A stretch of 64,000 bases of DNA, taken from the NCBI GenBank assembly GCA_018398815.1, contig CM031622.1:16266104-16330103 (forward strand), given 5' to 3'. The translations under genes were made by a program, and so were the position numbers. The notes below the pieces were generated by a model that saw only the letters and a list, made by a program, of their open reading frames with translations, had not been told where the DNA came from and ran no database searches. Origin of the DNA: Conus ventricosus. Taxonomy: Eukaryota > Mollusca > Gastropoda > Neogastropoda > Conidae. Shown piece after piece: positions 1 through 9,000 of the stretch. Position 1 is the first letter of the stretch. The number at the start of each line of letters is the position of its first letter.

Positions 1-132
1 TAACTGTATGCCAAATGGTCTGGCTCTTGCCCCTAGGAAATTTACCAAAATGTTAAAACCTGTTTTTGCCAAACTGAGACAAGAAAATCATGTCTCCACC
101 AACTTTCTGGATGATTCTCTTCTCCTTGCAGG
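1..132 (+). pseudogene. DIRS retrotransposon reverse transcriptase fragment, palm with FLDDSLL
   Basis: This is the upstream part of a DIRS reverse transcriptase whose start lies before the window. The reading frame carries MPNGLALAPRKFTKMLKPVF followed by FLDDSLL, which match the two conserved RT blocks around the catalytic aspartates in DIRS elements. Translation changes abruptly after about base 132, where T/G-rich 'gtttggg' sequence begins. The expected continuation, a stretch with ESECIENI, LGF and a KS pair, resumes at about 3,571 in the same orientation. I therefore read 1-132 and 3,571-5,809 as one element split by an insertion. The break falls directly after the active-site motif, so this copy cannot make RT. 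Confidence 0.75.
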
Positions 133-451
133 GTTCACAGCGTTTGGGAAAGTTTGGGAAGGTTTGGGGGAAAAAAATAATATTTTCCAGGCCCTGGAAA
201 GTCTTTGAAAAATAAGAAAACATGAATATGGTTTGTGAAAGTTTGTGAATTTGGATTTAAATCACCAATATAAGAAATCCACTTAGAAAACAAACGGGGA
301 CCATGAAATTTTAACATGTAAGAGGAAATAACTGTAAATAAAAATAAATGCGATCGGATGAACCGCAGCGAATTGAGCAAACGAACTTTCGATTTCTAGC
401 GTAACGCAAGTTACTTCCCTTGGAATATTCCGGTCTCTCCGAGAAATCAAA

Positions 452-617
452 ATGCCGGGCCAATGCGTTTTCAGCGAGCTTTGGCTAAAAAATCCGTTTT
501 ATAAACGATGGCTGCAGAAAAATGCTGGCAACAAGCGGTCTGCGTACTGTGCAGCATACAGAAAAAACATCGATATAGGATCGATGGGTGAAGGAGCCCT
601 CATCAGCCAAAATGGCG
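452..617 (+). CDS. BED-like zinc-finger first exon, probably transposon-encoded
   Basis: A frame starting at ATG 452 encodes about 55 residues before a consensus splice donor (G|GTAAGT at 618-623). The product has a WLKN/WLQK segment, then a single clear Cys in SAYCAAY where two would be expected, and a GEGALIS stretch with G-G-K at the end. This layout (W-L, C-x2-C, ALxSH, GxKH) recalls BED-like fingers at the N-terminus of hAT-related transposase proteins. The second Cys and the first His of the expected C2H2 pattern are replaced (Tyr and Gln), so the finger is probably dead or degraded. Downstream exons are not recognisable because a LINE begins 20 bases after the donor. It could instead be a domesticated host exon. 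Confidence 0.35.
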
Positions 618-635
618 GTAAGTTAATACAAAGCT

Positions 636-2236
636 ACTGGTCCTGATGGCATTCCTGCAAGCTCTTAGAATTATGTGCCAATGAATTGACTGGGGTATAC
701 CAACTACTTTTCCAAACTTCACTGGACCAGGGAGTAATACCTGATGAGTGGCGAGATGCGAGCATTGTCCCTTTATTCAAAAAGGGTGACAAAATGAAAG
801 CAGAGAACATATAGACCTGTATCTCTTACATTCATATCAGCATGGACCATCTTGACAAATATGACTTCTTAAATAACGCCCAGTATGGTTTTAGACAGCG
901 AAGGAGTTGTGAGACTCAGCTTATAACAACTCTCAATGATTTTAATAACTGTCTTAACAACAGACAGCAAATAGATGCAATTTTATTAGACTTTTCTAAA
1001 GCCTTTGATAAGGTTGACCATGAGGGCCTGCTGCTTAAATTAGAACACATCAGCATTGGCGGTTCTTTGCTAAAATGGTCTAGATCGTTCCTTGTTGGGA
1101 GAACGCAGAAAGTTGTTGTGGAAGGGTTGTCATCCCATTGTAAACCAGTCTTGTCAGGTGTACCACAGGGAACTGTTCTGGGGCCCTTTTTTTTAAAAAA
1201 ATTTATATAAATGACATAAGTAGAAATCTCTCTCCTGGAACTACTATAAGGGTTTTTGCAGATAACAGCTTAGTATATAGAACAATCAGAAGCAAGAATG
1301 ATACACGCATTCTACAAGAAGATCTAAACGCTTTACAAGAGTGGGAAAGAACTTGGAAAATGGAATTTCATCCCCAGAAGTGCCAAGTGTTGCGTATATG
1401 TAATAAACGCTCACCAACTAGATCAGAATATTCTATTCACAATACTATTCTTAAAGAAACCAATGCTGCAAAATATTTAGGCATGATTATAGATAGTCGT
1501 CTCAAATGGAAAGAACATTACATTTTTGTATGTAAGAAAGCAAACATCTTAGCTTTCATATACAGGAATATCAACGACTGCCCCCAAAAGGTTGAGGACG
1601 ACTGCTACAAAACACTGGATAGACCAGTACTGGAATATGGTTGCTCAGTCTGGGACCCTTACCATCTAAAGGACATTGATAACCTCGAAAAGATTCAGAA
1701 GAGAGCAGCACGGTTCGTAACAGGGAACCATATCAGAGAGAAAGGGAATACTAGGAAGAACATGAGGAAATTAGAATGGAAACCCTTAGAAGAGAGAAGA
1801 GCTTTTATCATACTTAATACCTTCTTCAAAGGCAGAGCTAAACTAATTGATATCCTAATGGAACAACTAGTACTGAATAAAAGTAGCACCAGGAGTGGCG
1901 GTCAATCTTATGCCATACCTGCATCAAATAGTGACAGCCATTTACATTCATTTTATTCTAGTTCTGTACGGCTGTGGAACTCACTGCCGGGTGCCATCAA
2001 GATTGCCACAAATGCATTCTCATTTAAAAATCAAATTGATACGACAGTCTTGAGATCTGCATATTGACTGATTTTCCTATTTTAACTTCCCCAGATATTT
2101 TATGGTTACCTGGGCCTGAATCTGGCCATTGCTTTTAACTTTTTGAATATCGTGTGTGACCCCTTGTTGCCAAATTTTGCTCTAGGGGCCAAGAGGCTGA
2201 GTTGCACTTTATTTTATTTTATTTTATTTTATTTTT
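636..2236 (+). mobile_element. 5'-truncated Jockey/CR1-type LINE, reverse transcriptase pseudogene
   Basis: Frames between 640 and 2,067 encode the C-terminal two thirds of a non-LTR reverse transcriptase. It opens with GPDGIPA, then DEWRDASIVPLFKKG (frameshifted), AQYGFRQRRSCETQL, ILLDFSKAFDKVDH and SGVPQGTVLGP, all standard RT blocks. The active site at 1,254-1,271 reads FADNS rather than FADDS, so a catalytic aspartate is lost. The thumb and C-terminal part (1,360-2,067, 235 aa) is intact: YLGMIID, LEYGCSVWDPY, IQKRAARFV and VRLWNSLPG. A pentanucleotide tail follows. No endonuclease domain is present, so the copy is 5'-truncated, as is common for LINEs. Clade assignment within Jockey/CR1 is by eye. 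Confidence 0.8.
2211..2236 (+). repeat. (ATTTT)n tail of the LINE
   Basis: About five ATTTT units end the LINE that runs from about 636. Short simple-repeat tails are normal 3' ends of CR1/Jockey-group elements, so this marks the likely right boundary of the inserted LINE inside the hAT-like element. Confidence 0.6.
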
Positions 2237-2239
2237 TAA

Positions 2240-2951
2240 CATGCGTGCTGGTGACCTACTCTTTTTTGAGTGAGCCAGTCTTTCAGGAAGAAGAGAAGAA
2301 GAAGTGTTCCATCGTGCGGGATCACAGGTCACATTCTCTTGGCCACAGGAAGAAAAATGAGACAAAGTCGGAATATGATTTTTGGTGAACGTTTTGTTTC
2401 AGTAGTTAGCCAAGCTATCCAAATGCTCTCCCACCAGCCGTACCTCAACTTTGTTTTTTTTACGTTGTTCAGGTTGACATTTTTGCCCATTAAAAAAAAA
2501 GAAAGGAAAAATGTGTGGCTGTGAATGAGTTAGACAAGGTCATTGCTGAAAAAACTGGAGGAAAGTAGAGCCAGAAATTCTGCTACCCATGTTTGAAATA
2601 TGTGTGTCAGTTCTTCAGCATTTAATTTTAAATGAACTTGTGGTCAACTACAACACATTGACTGCCTTTGGAATTGACAGTTGTAATTTTTATGACATCT
2701 AGGACAGAATCCAATGATTCATTTTTCAAACAACGGCAGTGCATTGTGGCTGGAAAAAAAGGAATATAATATAATATCTACATTTTCTTTGGGTCATTAT
2801 GAACAGACAGTGATAAGGCCAGAAGATTGGTGTGATAACGAGGAACTGTTCTATTAAAAGGTAATCTGTCTGTCTGTTGTGTGTGTGTGTGTGTGTGTGT
2901 GTGCTTATTTACGTGTCCCTTTTATCTGCTTAATTTCAGTTTTAGGGCCGT
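2240..2951. other. Non-coding stretch inside the hAT-like element, with a GT microsatellite
   Basis: No recognisable protein or RNA gene. Contains a perfect (GT)n run of about 12 units at 2,879-2,903 and several short A- or T-runs. Small frames here show no known motif. Confidence 0.5.
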
Positions 2952-3032
2952 TTAACCTTTACCAGCCGAGTCGTCCAATAGTGGACGACAGGATTTCTCT
3001 CCCTTGAGCCGAGTCGTCCAATAGTGGACGAC
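2952..3032. repeat. Two identical perfect hairpins behind a TTAA
   Basis: The 20-mer GTCGTCCAATAGTGGACGAC occurs at 2,970-2,989 and again at 3,013-3,032. Each copy is an 8-bp perfect inverted repeat with a 4-base loop, and both are preceded by the same GCCGA. A TTAA followed by CCTTT lies at 2,952-2,960, as at the terminus of a piggyBac-type element. No matching opposite end ending in AAAGG-TTAA is visible downstream, so a solo or degraded terminus is one reading and a hairpin satellite pair is another. Confidence 0.45.
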
Positions 3033-3500
3033 GGGAACATAAAAAATTCCTACACTTTGCATGAAATGGTCCAAGGGAAAAAACCTCTGTAACTAGTCTT
3101 GGGATGTTGGAACGAGTTGTCGACCATACTTTCAGTGGCCTAGTGTGAACTTGGCTGACTCCACGACCTTTGGAACAAAGCACCGAGAGCCCGACCACGC
3201 GGCACGCGGCACGTTTCCTGTGTCGGAAGAAATGTCGGTCAGGCGAAGGGATGCTAACAATTTCTCGTGCAATGAAGTGCTTGAAATCGTATTACAAAGT
3301 GGATCTGGTGATGATTGGAGTTGAGTGTTTGTTCTTTCCTGTGACACCTAACACAAGACCGTCAGTTGTTGTAGAGCTACCGTAAAAATAAATTGAAAAG
3401 TGGCCAAATGTGTGCGTCAGCAGGGAATTATCGCTGTTGCACGGCGCACGGCGCCACGGAATGAGCGCGTGCGTGCGCGCTCGTCTGGAAAGAATTAAAG
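3033..3500. other. Unassigned segment, no gene recognised
   Basis: This part of the insertion has a 71-codon frame (3,170-3,385, plus strand) with paired cysteines but no recognised domain. Alternating pyrimidine/purine G-C runs (GTGCGTGCGCGC) occur near 3,470. I see no supportable gene. Confidence 0.4.
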
Positions 3501-3570
3501 GTCTTTGAAAAATCCAGAAAGTGGTTTTGAAAGTTTGGGAAAAGTTTGGGAATTTTGGGATGCTCTTAGG

Positions 3571-4880
3571 CTATGAACCCTGCCTTGCCGAATCAGAATC
3601 AGAATGCATAGAGAATATCCAAGCCACAGTGCAGCTTTTTCGTTCACTCGGCTTCATTGTACACCAAGAGAAATCGGCTCTTAAGCCAACCCAGGTTATT
3701 CAGTATCTAGGGGTGATTATTGATTCCAGAACAATGACAGTCACTTTGACACCTGAAAGGAAAGACAATCTGAAACACTGCTGTGTCCAGCTACTGAAAA
3801 CCAACAAACCAATGATCAGAGAACTAGCCAAGGTTATTGGGAAAATGGTGGCAAGTTTTCCGGCAGTGAAATTTGGGCCCCTACATTATCGTCACTTAGA
3901 AGGCAACAAAAAAGCTGCACTGAGACAAACAAAGGGAAATTTTGATGGATATACCACACTGACCCCACAATCCAAAGAAGAGCTTAAGTGGTGGATAAGT
4001 AATGTAGATACTGCTTACAATGACGTCACACATCCAGATTTTGACGTTACTGTGACGTCAGATGCCAGTATGACAGGATGGGGATGTGCATGTAAGACAC
4101 AGAGCTCTGGAGGATTGTGGCTACCAGTTGAAACTCGCTTCCACATTAATTACCTTGAACTTAAGGCAGCTTATTTCGCACTGAAGTGCTTCCAGGCAGA
4201 CCTTGATGGAAAACATGTGCGCCTGCTGATTGATAATTCCACAGCAGTAGCCTGTATTAACAACATGGGCACAAGCCACTCTGACAGCTGTAACGAGATG
4301 ACAGCCACTATCTGGGAGTGGGCTGTGGACAGAAATGTCTGGCTGAGTGCATACCACATCCCAGGGAAAGACAATACAGCTGCGGATGAAGAATCAAGAA
4401 AAATTAATGTGGATGCAGAGTGGAAACTGGACAGTACTGTGTTGACAGATGCAGTCAACAAGTTGCAGATTTCCTTTGAAATTGATTTGTTTGCTTCCAG
4501 AATAAACAAACAGCATCACTGTTATGTCTCTTATAGAGCCGACCCTGAGGCACATGCGGTTGATGCTTTCTCCTTAAATTGGGGAAAACTACAATGGTAT
4601 GCTTTTCCTCCTTTCAGCCTGCTGCCCAGTGTTTTGCAGAAGATACGGAAGGAGAGAGCAACAGGCCTGCTCATTCTCCCTTGTGGCCCACACAGGTCTG
4701 GTGGCCTGTTGTACAGAAAATGCTGACCCAGGAACCAGTCCGTCTACCCTCCACACCTGCCCTGCTGACACTGCCCAGCCACCCGGGTCGCACTCACCGC
4801 CTGCTGCCAAAGCTACAACTTCTGGCATGCAGTGTATCAGGAGCACGTTTGAACAGGAAGGATTCTCCCTGATGCAGTAG
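3571..4880 (+). pseudogene. DIRS reverse transcriptase C-terminus and RNase H
   Basis: This continues the RT broken at 132. It reads ESECIENIQATVQLF, LGFIVHQEKS and QYLGVIIDS, the RT thumb boundary typical of DIRS, then a connection domain (LAKVIGKMVASFPAVKFGP). RNase H follows: DASMTGWG (first acidic residue), YLELKAAYFAL (Glu), LLIDNSTAVACIN (Asp), then HIPGKDNTAADEESR (His and last Asp). The segment EIDLFASRIN and YAFPPFSLLPSVLQKI is the usual DIRS extension. The main frame stops at 4,726. The expected continuation (WPTQVWW, then HPGRTHRLLPKL) is in another frame from about 4,680, so there is one frameshift there. The recombinase lies just downstream, as in intact DIRS elements. Confidence 0.85.
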
Positions 4881-4882
4881 AT

Positions 4883-5809
4883 CTTCTCATGAACTCCTGG
4901 AGGCCCACCACCAAAAAGTCGTACAATACATACATTAGTAGGTGGATAGAATATGCCTCAAAAAACGGCATGGCAGTGAGATCACCCACACCGCCACAGG
5001 TTGCAAATTTTTTAGCTTCCATGTTTACAGATGGGGCAAGCTATAGTGCTGTAAATTCTGCAAGAAGTGCATTATCAGTTTTTCTGCCATCCGTGAGAGG
5101 AGTATCAGTAGGTAATTTACCAGAGATTTGCAGACTTGTCAAAGGGGTTTTTGAGGAAAGACCTGCACTGCCAAGGTACAGACACACCTGGGATGTTAGT
5201 GTAGTGTTGGATTACATGTGCTCACTTCCAGATGTAAATACTTTGGATTTGAAACAACTGACATTGAAAACAGTAACTCTAATGGCACTTCTTACTGGGC
5301 AAAGAGGCCATGCTCTTCATCTACTGAAAACTACAGATGTGCATGTCAGTGAAAGGAAGTGTATTTTACAGTTTTCTAGTAAACACAAAAACACTAAGCC
5401 AGGCAGTCACACAGAACCAGCAGAAATTCTCGCCTATTCGCAAAACAACCAAATTATGCTTAGTGACGCACATACAACTGTATCTGAAGAAAACTGAAGC
5501 GCTCAGGAAAGGGCCAGAACTCTTTATTGCCATTCATAGACCACATGCTCCCATTTCCAGAAACACATTTTCTCGGTGGGTCAAACAAGTGCTGGCTGCG
5601 GCAGGAGTGGACACAGAGACATATGGTGCACACACAACGCGTGCTGCGAGTTTTCGGCTGCTGCAAGTGAAGGAGTGAACCTTGCCACCATCCTCAAAGC
5701 AGCTGGATGGTCGGCAGAAAATACCTTCACCAAGTTTTATAAGAAAGCGGTACTGTCTAAACCAAATTTTGGACAGGCAGTATTGGACAAGTTTGTTAAG
5801 AAGTCGTGA
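4883..5809 (+). pseudogene. DIRS tyrosine recombinase, frameshifted
   Basis: DIRS elements integrate through a tyrosine recombinase rather than an integrase, and this is that enzyme. The N-terminal core-binding part (SWRPTTKKSYNTYISRW) starts near 4,883. The catalytic Arg lies in LLTGQRGHALHLL at about 5,293-5,331. The second block, HTTRAAS with the His-x-x-Arg pair, sits at about 5,630-5,650 in a different frame. The nucleophile Tyr is in GWSAENTFTKFYKK, at about 5,704-5,745, back in the first frame. All four catalytic positions are therefore present, but two frameshifts (about 5,440 and 5,650) break the protein. Length without breaks, about 305 residues, is normal. The 3' untranslated region runs to the inverted repeat at 6,101. 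Confidence 0.85.
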
Positions 5810-6100
5810 CTTCTGTACAGTATGTAGTTGGCAAATTTCAGACTTACTGGGGAATGTGCTTACAAATATTCTGCATTTAACTGCATGTGAATGCAGGCCA
5901 GTAGGCACTGCAGTTGGAATATGTTTCAAGTTTGTGTTCAACATGTTATGTTTGGTGATATTCACCTTTACTGAATCAGATTAAATTGATGTACATGTAT
6001 TGATGACTGCAATTGGTTTTGCAATTATGTGAAATGCTGCGTAGTCACTAGATGCTCTAAAATCTCACGTGACTCCGTATGACTGAAGAGAGGCGATAAA

Positions 6101-6417
6101 TAATTGAAAAATTAAACTAGACTTACGTAGAAAGGTGACGTTTAATTTGAATTATTTAGAGCCTATCGTAAGGAGGGAGGAGTTACGTGCCCTCCTATGT
6201 ATGGCTCTGAATGTTCAAAGTCACCGCTATGGTAAGTCTAGTGAACAGTTTGTTCGCCCTCCCAAAGTATCTAGTGACTACTCGCAGCTCTAAACACTGA
6301 CTATTCTTGGCTGACGCGCGCTGATACTCACGTAACTCCTCCCTCCTTACGATAGGCTCTAAATAATTCAAATTAAACGTCACCTTTCTACGTAAGTCTA
6401 GTTTAATTTTTCAATTA
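6101..6417. repeat. 89-bp perfect inverted repeat at the DIRS 3' end
   Basis: 6,101-6,189 and 6,329-6,417 are exact reverse complements as read (left arm starts TAATTGAAAAATTAAACTAG). A 139-bp loop separates them. A shorter complementary pair lies further out and in the loop (AGTCACTAGA near 6,044 and TCTAGTGACT near 6,273). DIRS elements end in inverted terminal repeats and carry internal complementary regions that template circular DNA, so this fits the 3' terminus of the element at 1-5,809. The retained perfection contrasts with the broken coding frames. The neighbouring virus-like cluster begins immediately after the right arm. Confidence 0.75.
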
Positions 6418-6530
6418 AAAAAATACATCGACTCCAAAGTCGTCTCCAAAGTCGTCTTAATCCGAATCAATATCAACGGTCTTTTTGTGCTTGGACTCAT
6501 AAACTAAAGTATAAACACCCTTTGGCGTTG

Positions 6531-7154
6531 TTAATGTGAGCTGTTTAGAACAGAGTTTAATGTTTCGTTTACTTTTTTTAAACATTCCTTTTTTATCTGA
6601 TCGGTGTCTGGCTGTTGAGAAAAAGTTGCCCGTGCCTTTCTTTGAAGATCAAACTTTTGTCTTTTATAGTCATCAAAATCAGCCTGTAAACGACTAAATT
6701 CTTCATCCGTGATGTTTGAGTCAACTAGCGCTTTATTTATTGTCAGTTTGAATGAACTAAGTTTAGCTGTTATTAGTTGAACCATAGCTGTGTGCTTTTG
6801 GAGTTTAGTTTTTAATTTTTTGCTAGCAGCACCTACGGCTAATGAACATAAGCCAAGAGTTAAAGACAAACCGCCTAGAGGTATAGCCGCGGGTGCGCCT
6901 ACGCCTGTTGCTAAGAGACCTACGCTTGTTCCTGCTGATAGAGCACTCAAAGTCGATGCTCCAGTATTAACATATGTAACAGCATTAAAGGCAGCAGAAT
7001 ACCTTCGTTTGGTTTTGCTGTATTTTGAAAGGTCTTGCTCTAGTACTTGCTGCATTTGCGTAATGTTTGTTAATCTAAAGGTTTTTATGTCAGGGCTTTC
7101 TATAGCGGCAGAAACGCCTGCTATCTCTTCTTTTGGATAAATGTGAACAGACAT
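6531..7154 (-). CDS. Unrecognised 207-aa protein with central hydrophobic segment, virus-like cluster
   Basis: The frame is intact from ATG 7,154 and opens MSVHIYPKEEIAGVSAAIES. Residues 1-60 are polar. Residues about 62-110 are Gly/Ala/Ser/Leu-rich and hydrophobic (SVGLLATGVGAPAAIPLGG), long enough for one or two membrane passes or a hydrophobic hairpin. Residues 110-205 are helical and charged, coiled-coil-like (KLKTKLQKHTAMVQL, DDYKRQKFDLQRKA). It lies 25 bp downstream of the capsid-like gene on the same strand, suggesting co-expression. A second frame after the stop (6,530-6,450) still encodes a plausible charged tail, so the true C-terminus may be frameshifted. I recall similar proteins as multicopy uncharacterised genes in invertebrates; a minor virion or membrane role is only a guess. 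Confidence 0.5.
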   Translation of the reverse strand: MSVHIYPKEEIAGVSAAIESPDIKTFRLTNITQMQQVLEQDLSKYSKTKRRYSAAFNAVTYVNTGASTLSALSAGTSVGLLATGVGAPAAIPLGGLSLTLGLCSLAVGAASKKLKTKLQKHTAMVQLITAKLSSFKLTINKALVDSNITDEEFSRLQADFDDYKRQKFDLQRKARATFSQQPDTDQIKKECLKKVNETLNSVLNSSH

Positions 7155-7179
7155 GCTTTTTTAAAAATAAAAAAATAAT

Positions 7180-8449
7180 TTAGTATACTATATCTTTTAA
7201 TCTGTTATCTTGAATATTCAGCTGCGCATCATATATTAAAAACAAATGTGCATTAAGGGGTTTATCGCCATCTTTTTCTTTATCAATTTGAATGTTTATT
7301 ACGTCTTTAACCGTTCTCCCACTTCCATGCAACTGATTATCCTCTGTCGACCTTAGGTCAATCCATAAGCCGTATTTTGTTGTTAAATAATCATCGAGTC
7401 TAACATTGTGAAGGTGTAGATCTTTAGACACAAGGTCTACTGTTGGACTTCTACACCTCCCGCCCCCAAACAATTTTCTTATTTCGTCAAAATGTTGATA
7501 AGGTTTAAGCCTGCTAGCGTAGATTTGGTTAGGACTACCCTCAATCGAACATTGTACTTTCGTTATTTTAGGATTAATAAACTTTTCACTTCCTCTTTCA
7601 AATGGTTCTTCATCTTCACACAGCAATAAAATACCTTTAAGCGATCTTGCTGCGACACTAAAACTAAAATTCCATATAGTGTCTGCCTTGCTTCTAGGAT
7701 ATGTTGTATGATGAATCACTCTTTCGTAATATATTGCTAATTTTAACTGATATTGTTGCTCAATCAGCCTTGCTAAATTAGGGTTGCTAACAACGTCAAA
7801 CTCTAACGAAATGTCAGAAATGCTGTACTTTGCTTCGGTGTCTGTTGATCTGATAACACGTTTGTATTCGTTAAAAGTTAGTTCATATGACAGTCTGTCT
7901 TTTAATGCTCCTTGAAAGTATGGAGCATGCGCTTTAACAACTCAAAATCTAAGGGAATGGAAAAGCGATTTCCATACGCAAAATTTACAGCCACATACTT
8001 TTTGCCGGCTTTATTAGCATCTGCGGCGCCTATTCTGTGTTTTAGTGCTTCTTCATTATCTATTCCTTGAAACGCAAGATCAGCCCTTTCATTCTCGGTT
8101 AGCCATAGATCAGAATAGGTTAAAAATATGTCTGCATTGTGTAAAGAAAATATTTCTTGCCCCTCAAGTTTTATAGAAATTTTCTTAACGATTGCCCGTC
8201 CCAGATTCTGGACAACTGTCCTGTTTGGGTCTGTTTCTGATTCAAGTTCTATTTTGAAAGTAAGACGCGCAGAGCCTGGCACAATCACTTCATCCGCTCC
8301 TAGGTCTGGAAATTTAACAGTAAGAATTTGATCTGAATCAATAGTAGATGGATTATTTGGAACAGTAATATTCCGCTTATTTCCCTTCACACCAAAGGGC
8401 TCTTCAGTCTTCTATGCGGGTCAAGAATCGAGCCATATGCTTGTGACAT
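7180..8449 (-). pseudogene. Capsid-like protein of a virus-derived (Polinton/adinto-like?) element, two frameshifts
   Basis: The start is ATG at 8,449-8,447 (MSQAYGSILDPHRR). Three frames together give about 420 residues: 8,449-8,392, 8,390-about 7,925 (NITVPNNPSTI, DEVIVPGSARLTFKIEL, NLGRAIVKKISIKLEG), and about 7,925-7,180 (SISDISLEFDVVSNP, TIWNFSFSVAARSLKGILLL, KITKVQCSIEGSPNQIYASR). The product is beta-rich throughout, with repeated alternating strands and a paired organisation that would suit a jelly-roll capsid fold. I associate this architecture with capsid-like genes of Polinton/adinto-type elements in invertebrates, but that is recollection, not a search. One-base shifts near 8,392 and 7,925 break the frame and could be sequencing errors. 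No polymerase, integrase or ATPase is seen in the short segment available. Confidence 0.45.
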
Positions 8450-8489
8450 TTTTTTATAAAACAAAATAAAAAGTTAATTATTTAAAAAC
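8450..8489. promoter_or_regulatory. Divergent A+T-rich promoter between capsid-like gene and plus-strand gene
   Basis: Only about 40 bp separate the two divergent start codons (8,449 minus, 8,490 plus). The stretch is almost pure A/T, with TTTTTTTATAAAAC near 8,450-8,462 acting as a possible TATA element for either direction. Such compact divergent spacing is common in viruses and virus-derived elements. No other motif is evident. Confidence 0.35.
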
Positions 8490-8900
8490 ATGGCAGGAAT
8501 TGAAGGCGAAGAAGATTATGATGTTTTGGATCCTGGAGACGACATGAGTGAAACGGATCCTTTGATACAGCATCGCTCAACGGCCTCAATGTGGCATGAA
8601 TTAACAGAACCTAAGGTCATATCATTTTACAGAAGTTTAGGCCTAAAACCTCCCGAATTTATAGCCCCCGATGATTTTGTAAAAGATGATGATGGCCATT
8701 TGTATTTTAAAGACGAACGAGGAAAACGTTTTCAGCTTACAGATAAACGAGACTCATCAAAGTTTGTAGGTTTGAGTACAATTAACCAAAGACTTAAGGC
8801 AAAAGATCGAAATCGCCTTGGCATTCCTAAACCACCAAAATTAGATAGGGAGGCAGTTGCTAAACTTCAAAACACACTGCCTAAAATCCCAAAAAAGACT
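8490..8900 (+). CDS. Unrecognised acidic N-terminal protein fragment, cut by gap
   Basis: The frame begins ATG 8,490 and is open for 137 residues until the run of Ns. The first 30 residues are acidic (EGEEDYDVLDPGDDMSETD). The middle has a WHELTEP and SFYRSLGLKPPEF segment, then GHLYFKDERGKRFQLTDKRD, a short beta-like stretch, and a basic Pro/Lys-rich end (GIPKPPKLDREAV). The gene is divergent from, and close to, the capsid-like gene, so it probably belongs to the same virus-derived element. The C-terminus is unknown. I do not recognise the family. Confidence 0.5.
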
Positions 8901-9000
8901 NNNNNNNNNNNNNNNNNNNNNNNNNNNNNNNNNNNNNNNNNNNNNNNNNNNNNNNNNNNNNNNNNNNNNNNNNNNNNNNNNNNNNNNNNNNNNNNNNNNN
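8901..9000. other. Assembly gap (100 N)
   Basis: Exactly 100 unknown bases, the conventional size for a scaffold join of unknown length. Sequence type changes across it, from the virus-like cluster to LINE, so true adjacency is not shown. Confidence 1.

Larger units (their letters stand above)
129..3562 (+). mobile_element. Putative hAT-like DNA transposon inserted in the DIRS RT
   Basis: The 3.4-kb block separates two halves of one DIRS RT domain, so it is an insertion. The left end begins CAGGGTTCAC and the right end finishes GGGATG, giving the CA...TG termini usual for hAT elements. Both ends carry related 'gtctttgaaaaat' and 'gtttgtgaaagtttg/gtttgggaaaagtttg' tracts in direct orientation (about 200-252 and 3,501-3,560). 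The possible 8-bp target duplication (121-128 versus 3,563-3,570) is poorly conserved. Inside are a BED-like zinc-finger exon near the left end and a later LINE insertion. No transposase catalytic core or hAT dimerisation domain is visible, so the copy is non-autonomous. Exact ends and superfamily are inferred. Confidence 0.4.
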
